The notes under the pieces are model-generated. The model did not search any database. It saw nothing but the letters and a program-made list of their open reading frames with translations, and was not told where the DNA came from. From IMG/VR virus record IMGVR_UViG_3300010938_000009, positions 40,284 through 104,283 of that record: a stretch of 64,000 bases of DNA, one strand, 5' to 3'. Below, one piece after another: positions 58,293 to 64,000 of the stretch. The translations under genes were made by a program, and so were the position numbers. This DNA is from a virus. Within the stretch, counting starts at the first letter, position 1. The number at the start of each line of letters is the position of its first letter.

Positions 58293-59201
58293 ATGAAATT
58301 AGTTTGGACAGAAGATAAAATAAATTATTTGCAGAATAATTATAGTAATTTACCTGCAGAAGAATTAGCAGCGAATTTAAATACTACTGTTAATTCTGTT
58401 TATCAGAAAGCTTACAAATTAGGGCTAAAAGGTAGAGAAAACGGAAGTTGGAATAAAGATAAAATTAAGTGTTTGAATGAACAAGAAATAAATTTTATTA
58501 AAGAAAACTATACCAATTATGGAGCTAAGTACTGTGCTAATAAACTAAATAAAGTAACCTCTAGTATACAAAAAATAGCTAATAAATTAGGACTTAAAGT
58601 TAATATTTCTATTTCTACTAGAAATAATTTAGAATTTATGGAAAAACTTAGAAATAATACTTCTAAAATTTTACAAAAATATAACGAACAAAATAAAAAA
58701 ATTAAAACAGAAGAAGATAAACAAACAGTTTTAGAATTATATCAACAAGGAAAATCTGTAAAACAAATTGCTGAAATTTTTAAATGTTCAACAGGACCAA
58801 TTAGTAAAATCTTAAAAAATACGCCAAAAAGAAAACCTGGAGAGTATGAAAATCATTTCTCTAAAAAACAAGGTTTCGGAGAAACTCATCACACTTGGAA
58901 AGGCGGTTATAAATCTATTTATGAAAGAGTAAGAGACTTAAATAGATACTGGGAATGGCGTGATGCGGTTCTAAATAGAGATAACAACTGTTGTATAAAT
59001 TGTAAGTCTACAGATAAATTACACGCTCATCATATAGTTACTCTTAAAAACCTAATAGATACTTATTGTATTACTAACAATAAACTAGTTAAAGATTTGA
59101 ATAAAGAAGATCTAACTAATGACTATTTTTATGATATAAACAATGGCTCTACTCTATGTGAACCTTGCCATAAAGATTATCATAAAAAATTTGGTAGATA
59201 A
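58293..59201 (+). CDS. Free-standing HNH homing endonuclease
   Basis: This 302-residue protein has several N-terminal DNA-binding segments (KINYLQNNYSNLPAEELA, TVLELYQQGKSVKQIAEIF) and a C-terminal HNH domain: CINCKSTDKLHAHHIV, then NNGSTLCEPCHKDYH. Four Cys hold zinc and the His pair forms the active site. It lies between two intact connector genes rather than inside one, so it is free-standing; it probably cuts related phage genomes at this spot. Confidence 0.9.
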   Translation: MKLVWTEDKINYLQNNYSNLPAEELAANLNTTVNSVYQKAYKLGLKGRENGSWNKDKIKCLNEQEINFIKENYTNYGAKYCANKLNKVTSSIQKIANKLGLKVNISISTRNNLEFMEKLRNNTSKILQKYNEQNKKIKTEEDKQTVLELYQQGKSVKQIAEIFKCSTGPISKILKNTPKRKPGEYENHFSKKQGFGETHHTWKGGYKSIYERVRDLNRYWEWRDAVLNRDNNCCINCKSTDKLHAHHIVTLKNLIDTYCITNNKLVKDLNKEDLTNDYFYDINNGSTLCEPCHKDYHKKFGR

Positions 59202-60262
59202 TGTTTAAAATAGATATAAAAGAAGATATTAACGCTTTTTCCGATAGGCTTACTAAAGCTATAAAAAAAGATATTAAAGTTGATGTTATACAAAATGGTA
59301 TGGATAAACAACTTGATAAGTCTTTAAGTCAATTAAAAACTCAGTTACTAGATTATATAAATAAAGAAGTTAAAGAACAAAGTCAAATAGAAAATAAAGG
59401 TGTTACAAAAGATGAAATAGATGTGCCTAAGTCTGATGAAGATTTAATGAAACATTTATTTGGTATAGATATCTCTAAAATTAATAAACAAAAAGATTAT
59501 ACTACTTCAGTACAATCTAACGTATTTATGATTAAAGATGGTAGAATTAGGTTAAGACTTCCAGAAGGACCTGACGGAAATATGGAACAGTCTTACCAAA
59601 GAGCTTTAAGTCATTTTAGGAATGCTGTGTTTGTAGACACAACTTCTCCTCAACCTAAATACTTTTTAAATACTCAATTTGATCCTACTCCTTTTGTAAA
59701 GATAGTATGTTCTAGAGATGCCGGAGTAACTGATAAAGGTAAAAAAACTTACGATTCTTATCTTAACTCTAACAAAAGAACTAGACATAATGATAGCGAG
59801 TTAGGTAGGTTTTCTGAATGGACGATGTTTAAAGATGGAGTTGATAAATTAATAAGAGAATCTACTAATATTACTGATATACTAGAGAGCGTAAAAAACG
59901 GCGAATACGAAAGAGCTATAGAGAATTTTAAAAGATTAAATAGAACAGGATCTTCTCTTCAAGTTGAACAAAAACTAGAAGATTTAAAAGATAATAAAAA
60001 TTTAGCGCCTAATATAGAAGCTCATAGAAATTTAGTAACTTTAATTAAAAATTTAAAAATATCTAAAAGAATAGAAAAAGAACAAACAGTTTATAGCGTA
60101 GTTTCCTCTTTTAGCGAAGAAGGGGACGGCTTCGATAAGTTTTATGATGAGATTAAACAACGAATAAGTTTATGGGTTATAACTAATGACTCAGTTTGGT
60201 TTAAACATCTTATAAATGTTATCAAAGCTACTATAGAAAAAACACTTAAAGGTCTAAAATAA
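59201..60262 (+). CDS. Neck or connector-region protein
   Basis: This 353-residue Lys-rich protein is helical at the start and end with a mixed centre (VFMIKDGRIRLRLPEG). It starts at the stop of the HNH gene. No family recognised; place between connector and sheath suggests a neck protein. Confidence 0.55.
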   Translation: MFKIDIKEDINAFSDRLTKAIKKDIKVDVIQNGMDKQLDKSLSQLKTQLLDYINKEVKEQSQIENKGVTKDEIDVPKSDEDLMKHLFGIDISKINKQKDYTTSVQSNVFMIKDGRIRLRLPEGPDGNMEQSYQRALSHFRNAVFVDTTSPQPKYFLNTQFDPTPFVKIVCSRDAGVTDKGKKTYDSYLNSNKRTRHNDSELGRFSEWTMFKDGVDKLIRESTNITDILESVKNGEYERAIENFKRLNRTGSSLQVEQKLEDLKDNKNLAPNIEAHRNLVTLIKNLKISKRIEKEQTVYSVVSSFSEEGDGFDKFYDEIKQRISLWVITNDSVWFKHLINVIKATIEKTLKGLK

Positions 60263-61713
60263 TGAGTAGACGTATATTTAGAGACGTAGAAGAAGCTCTA
60301 TCAAGAGAAGTAAGACGTATTACTTTTCATGAAAATAGAACTACAGATCATAAGGTATTAAAAGATACTTTTGATCCTTTTACAGGAGAAATAGTATCTC
60401 TACCTATAGAACCTAAGTTTTATGATAGTTCTGCTGACGCACATAATATACAATACCCACATTTCTTTATAAGATTACTTAAATCTAGAGAAGATAGAGA
60501 GTCTGGTAGAGTAGTACCTCAGTACGGCAAATGGATAGAAACTCCAGTTAAAACTTCTCCTAGAGCTTATGAAATAGTATTAGGAGGTTCTGACGGACTT
60601 ATTAATGCTATAGGTAATAAGTTTGAAACTAGTAATTTTCAAATTAGAAAAGCTGTGGCAGGACATTATCTAAGAATTTTAAGTGGTAATAATAAAGGTA
60701 CTTATATAATAGATTCAGTAGTTCCTAGTAGTGTAGGACCTCATTCTATTTTTGTAAGTAACACTTTAGTAGAAAATTTACCTACAAGTAGTTTTAATAC
60801 TACTACAAGAGATTTACAGTTTACTCAAGCTGTAGACTTGAATACAATAGTAATAGGCGATAATTTTATCGACGCTAGTAACGCTAGTTTTCCTATTACT
60901 GCAATTAATATAAACACAAACACAATTACTTTGGGCGGTATGGGATCGCCCGATTTAAGTGCTGGAGGAGAGCTGAACCGACCTGGTGATGTTTTCCCAA
61001 ACACAGATTTGAGCGTAGTTAGATATATTATTATGGACCCAAGTAAGCCTATAACGGCATTAACTGCTTGCGGCCCACAAGATGCATTTAGTTCTACCTC
61101 AAACGTAAGTCCACAAGTCCCATTAGATATATATTATCTTATTAGAATTGATTCTAAAGAGAGAGATACTCATATCGACATATTAAACAGAGTATGGGAA
61201 GAATTCAATCCTCCTCGTACTGGATTACCCATAATTAGAAGATCGGCGTTGAGCGCCGAAGAACTTCTAACTTCTGATGTATCATTGGGTGGCAGCTCAA
61301 CGATAAACGTAGGTAGTAATGCTAACTACGAAGTAGGAGATTCTGTTTTTATATTTGACGATTTAATGCCTAGCAAAAGTGCTGATGGCAAGTTTCAAAG
61401 ACCTTTTAAATCAAAGATAATAGATAAAATTTCTAATAATCAATTGGTATTAGACGACACAGTTCCCGATACATTTAAAATCGAGAACCGAGCTAAAATA
61501 GTAAGTAATGCAGACTTTGTATTATGGATGTTTCATTTTGTTGACCATGTAACTAAAGATATAGAAGGTGCTCAGTATTGGGTACATGAATTTACTTTTT
61601 GGGTACAAATATGGGTAGACAGATTAGAAGTACCATCAGTTTACGGAGTTATTACAGATATTGCTACTCCAATTGAAGATTTAGAAGGAAATGTAATTAT
61701 AGAGGACTGTTAA
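60262..61713 (+). CDS. Large neck/tail-completion-like protein
   Basis: This 483-residue protein has a beta-rich body with a helical start (RDVEEALSREVRRITFHE). ATG overlaps the preceding TAA (TAATG). Its place right before the sheath suggests a tail terminator or completion role; size is larger than most such proteins, suggesting inserted domains (about 110-230 and 315-400). Confidence 0.6.
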   Translation: MSRRIFRDVEEALSREVRRITFHENRTTDHKVLKDTFDPFTGEIVSLPIEPKFYDSSADAHNIQYPHFFIRLLKSREDRESGRVVPQYGKWIETPVKTSPRAYEIVLGGSDGLINAIGNKFETSNFQIRKAVAGHYLRILSGNNKGTYIIDSVVPSSVGPHSIFVSNTLVENLPTSSFNTTTRDLQFTQAVDLNTIVIGDNFIDASNASFPITAININTNTITLGGMGSPDLSAGGELNRPGDVFPNTDLSVVRYIIMDPSKPITALTACGPQDAFSSTSNVSPQVPLDIYYLIRIDSKERDTHIDILNRVWEEFNPPRTGLPIIRRSALSAEELLTSDVSLGGSSTINVGSNANYEVGDSVFIFDDLMPSKSADGKFQRPFKSKIIDKISNNQLVLDDTVPDTFKIENRAKIVSNADFVLWMFHFVDHVTKDIEGAQYWVHEFTFWVQIWVDRLEVPSVYGVITDIATPIEDLEGNVIIEDC

Positions 61714-61730
61714 AAAACGGAGAATAATAA

Positions 61731-63176
61731 ATGGCACTATTAAACACAAATAGCGGTCCAGAAAGGGTTCAAGTATTTGATGTACCTATTGGTACAGTTC
61801 AAGTTCCTGGAGTTCCTACTTCTGTGACCGCATTCATAATTAGCACATCACAAACTGGTGCACCAGAGAATCTTCCTGTTAAAGTTACAGATTTAACAGC
61901 TTTTGAAGATTTATTTGGAGGCCCAGATGAAGTTGCTTACGAAGCGTATTACGCTATACAAGGTTTCTTTGATAACGGAGGAACTGGAAATACGGCTATA
62001 ATCGTTAACGTAGGTGATAACGCTACTGCTTCAGACTTTATTGGTAATGCTTCTGCTGGAACAGGATTAAGAGCATTAGATGCTGAAGATATCCTAGGAT
62101 TAGTTACTATTCCTGGATTACCTTTATCTATGGCTTACTTAGTTCACCCTGCATTAGTAGATTACACTGAAACAGTTAGAGCTGAATTTGGAGCAACACT
62201 TTCAACCTCTTACTCTTTACTAGCTATTCCAAGAGAAATTAAAAAAGCTAATAAAGACGTACTACAATTAGGACCTTTAACTATTAATAGTATATCATCT
62301 TTAGTTTTAACTTTAGATGGAACCCCGAATTTATCGGCTATTACACCTGGAATGATAGTTAGAGATAGTAGTAATGCTTTTATAGGCACTATTACAAATG
62401 TTAATGATGGAGCAGATCAAATTACTTTGACTTCTGTTGGAGCATTAGCACCTTTAGACCAAATTAATATTTATATGCCTTCTGCAGTTAACTATAAGGA
62501 TTTGGTTATTAATCAACCTTCTAGAGTAGCTGCTTGGTATTTTAATAACCCTTTAGTACTTGATAGAAGTACTGGAGCAAATCCTGGAGATCTTATCGCA
62601 GTTGATTCTACAGGACACGTAGCTGGAGTTATGGCTAGAATTGACGCTAATATTTCTATTGGCGGCCCTTCTCATGCTCCTGCTGGAATTCAGTTTGCTG
62701 GTTTAGCTGGAATTAACGGTTTAGAATTGTCAATTTCTGAAAGAATTGATGCTGAATCTTTAAGATTAGCTTTTATTAATCGTATTACTTCGTTCCCTGG
62801 ATCAGGTAATATTATTTTTGGAGGTTATTCTGCTGGTGGTAACTCTGTAACTGCAGACGAACAGTTAATTCAAGTAATGAGAGCATTACAATTCATTAAA
62901 GGTTCTTTAGAAAGAGGTTTACGAAGTTTCTTATGGGAGAATTTCTCTCCAGAAACTCAAGCTCAAGTACAAAGAGCTATTGAAGCTTTTTTGCGAAACA
63001 ATATTCATTTATTTCCTGCTGGATTACCTGAAAATCAACAATTCAGAGTTATAAGTGTAGAACCTACCCAAAATGATTTGGACCAAGGTTTATTAAAAGT
63101 TAGAATTCAAGTTAAACCAAATAAAGCTGTTCGCTTTATTGAAGTAGCTCTTGAGTTCCCATTACCTACTGCGTAA
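61731..63176 (+). CDS. Tail sheath protein
   Basis: This 481-residue protein has the sheath N-terminus (VQVPGVPTSVTAFIISTSQ), DLFGGPDEVAYEAYYAIQG, and the conserved C-terminal domain (RIDAESLRLAFINRITSF, LRSFLWENFSPETQAQVQRA). It forms the contractile outer tail layer and marks the phage as a myovirus. Confidence 0.95.
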   Translation: MALLNTNSGPERVQVFDVPIGTVQVPGVPTSVTAFIISTSQTGAPENLPVKVTDLTAFEDLFGGPDEVAYEAYYAIQGFFDNGGTGNTAIIVNVGDNATASDFIGNASAGTGLRALDAEDILGLVTIPGLPLSMAYLVHPALVDYTETVRAEFGATLSTSYSLLAIPREIKKANKDVLQLGPLTINSISSLVLTLDGTPNLSAITPGMIVRDSSNAFIGTITNVNDGADQITLTSVGALAPLDQINIYMPSAVNYKDLVINQPSRVAAWYFNNPLVLDRSTGANPGDLIAVDSTGHVAGVMARIDANISIGGPSHAPAGIQFAGLAGINGLELSISERIDAESLRLAFINRITSFPGSGNIIFGGYSAGGNSVTADEQLIQVMRALQFIKGSLERGLRSFLWENFSPETQAQVQRAIEAFLRNNIHLFPAGLPENQQFRVISVEPTQNDLDQGLLKVRIQVKPNKAVRFIEVALEFPLPTA

Positions 63177-63190
63177 AGGAGTAATATAAT

Positions 63191-63766
63191 ATGGCAAGAA
63201 GTTCAGTTGTAGATCCTTTAGAGAAATTTCGATTCGCAGTATCTTGGACAAGTAACGGAGACTCTGAAAGTACTTCTTTAGTACGTTTAGGTTTCCATGA
63301 TATTCAGATGCCTAAAAGATCAACTACAAAAATCAATTACAGGGAAGGTATCGATCCAGATATTAGTCAATTATCTCCTGGTTTAAGTACTATGGAAGAT
63401 GTTGTAATGAGTCGAGGTCTAATTATAGAAGACGCTAATAATGAATTCTATAAATGGATGAGCGCAGTACACAACCCTACTACAGGGCATATTTCTAGAG
63501 CTGCTTTAAGCGCTAGAAATCCTGACGCTGCTGCTGCAAATTACAGAAAAGATGTAACCATACAAATGTTGGATCGAGAGGGTAATACTGTTCGTCAATG
63601 GACACTTTATCAAGCTTGGCCCATGAATTTTACACCTGGTTCAGATTTGAATGCTGGAGAAGATGGAGAGAAATCTCTTGAACAACTTACTCTAGCTTAC
63701 GAAGATTTTCGAGAAGAGAATCCTAGTTCTAGTCAACCAAAAGATTCTAGTTCATCTTATTTATAA
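63191..63766 (+). CDS. Tail tube protein
   Basis: This 191-residue protein starts VVDPLEKFRFAVSW and contains ISQLSPGLSTMEDVVMSRG and QMLDREGNTVRQWTLYQAWP, the T4 gp19-type tube pattern. It directly follows the sheath gene, as in most myoviruses. A terminator follows it. Confidence 0.92.
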   Translation: MARSSVVDPLEKFRFAVSWTSNGDSESTSLVRLGFHDIQMPKRSTTKINYREGIDPDISQLSPGLSTMEDVVMSRGLIIEDANNEFYKWMSAVHNPTTGHISRAALSARNPDAAAANYRKDVTIQMLDREGNTVRQWTLYQAWPMNFTPGSDLNAGEDGEKSLEQLTLAYEDFREENPSSSQPKDSSSSYL

Positions 63767-63773
63767 TAATTTA

Positions 63774-63797
63774 AGGGGAGCGTAAGCTCCCCTTTAA
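63774..63797 (+). terminator. Terminator after the tail tube gene
   Basis: GGGGAGC and GCTCCCC stem with GTAA loop, followed by TTTAAT. It limits read-through into the second tube-like gene. Confidence 0.85.
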
Positions 63798-63812
63798 TAA
63801 GGAAATTAATAA

Positions 63813-64000
63813 ATGTCATCAAGAAGTTCACATAGCGATCCAATAGAAAAATTTAGATTTAGCGTAATTATAGTTACTTTAGATTTAAGTGCTACTGGTG
63901 CATTAGAAACTATTTCTGGATTATCAGGGCAAAATACTTTTGCAAAAAAGAATTTAGCAATAATGTCTAGAGCTGGTTTCAGTGAGGTAGTTTTACCTTC
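63813..64000 (+). CDS. Second tail-tube-like protein, cut by window edge
   Basis: ATG 63813, with AAGGAAA upstream, opens SSRSSHSDPIEKFRFSVII, closely like the start of the tail tube product. About 62 residues are visible. It is a paralogue that could be a tube variant, tube initiator or tail-fibre-linked baseplate protein. Confidence 0.75.
   Translation, partial: MSSRSSHSDPIEKFRFSVIIVTLDLSATGALETISGLSGQNTFAKKNLAIMSRAGFSEVVLP

Noticed and set aside
58293-59201. HNH gene as part of an intron
   Set aside because: Both flanking genes are complete and no group I core elements are seen around it.
1-64000. tRNA genes
   Set aside because: I looked for the T-loop pattern with flanking acceptor stems, especially in 33.7-36.5 kb and 40.9-41.5 kb, and saw none. 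A covariance-model search would settle this.

Overview
The window is part of the genome of a large, strongly AT-rich tailed phage. A contractile-tail sheath gene, a tail-tube gene and a partial second tube gene at the right end make it a myovirus. Consensus sigma70-type promoters, AAGGAG-type ribosome sites, a lipobox lipoprotein and cleavable signal peptides point to a bacterial host with a primary sigma factor of the usual kind. I cannot name the host from sequence alone, and I saw no tRNA, integrase or CRISPR array.

Positions 1-35,250 are transcribed leftward. The left part is a replication, recombination and nucleotide-metabolism block: RuvC-like resolvase, dUTPase, UvsX/RecA recombinase, CYTH triphosphatase, family A DNA polymerase with an intein, PLP aminotransferase, ClpP-like protease, two DEDD exonucleases, PD-(D/E)XK nucleases, ATP-dependent ligase, primase-helicase, ERF annealing protein and a Cas4/RecB-like nuclease. 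Around 20-26 kb come a sigma-region-4-like regulator, an FGE/C-type-lectin protein that looks like a diversity-generating-retroelement target with a frameshift, an exported transglycosylase, and a MoxR ATPase paired with a metallopeptidase-VWA protein whose zinc motif is split by a second intein. From 26 to 35 kb are many tiny genes, including an exported subtilisin-like protease, a lipoprotein and a Cro/CI-type regulator.

Positions 35,250-36,510 form a divergent control region. It holds leftward promoters and two rightward promoters with identical A-rich upstream blocks at identical spacing. Rightward from there (36.5-40.9 kb) is a tandem array of 14 small, mostly dissimilar genes that all end in the same short protein motif, roughly E-[LM]-x-x-x-L-Y-[GKDS]. 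A 37-residue mini-member and six leftward genes share the ending, and in many junctions the ATG of the next gene lies inside the codons for Leu-Tyr. This dispersed LY-tail family is the most striking unexplained structure in the window.

A gene-poor, hairpin-rich stretch (40.9-41.5 kb) separates the array from the virion genes: terminase subunits, a portal split by a group I intron carrying a LAGLIDADG endonuclease, scaffold, major capsid protein, head decoration and fibre-like genes, a permuted NlpC/P60 protein and holin-like gene, head-tail connectors with an inserted HNH endonuclease, sheath and tube. Strong hairpin terminators follow the capsid gene, a decoration gene and the tube gene. 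In all, the window holds two inteins, a group I intron and a free-standing HNH gene, an unusually heavy load of homing elements.
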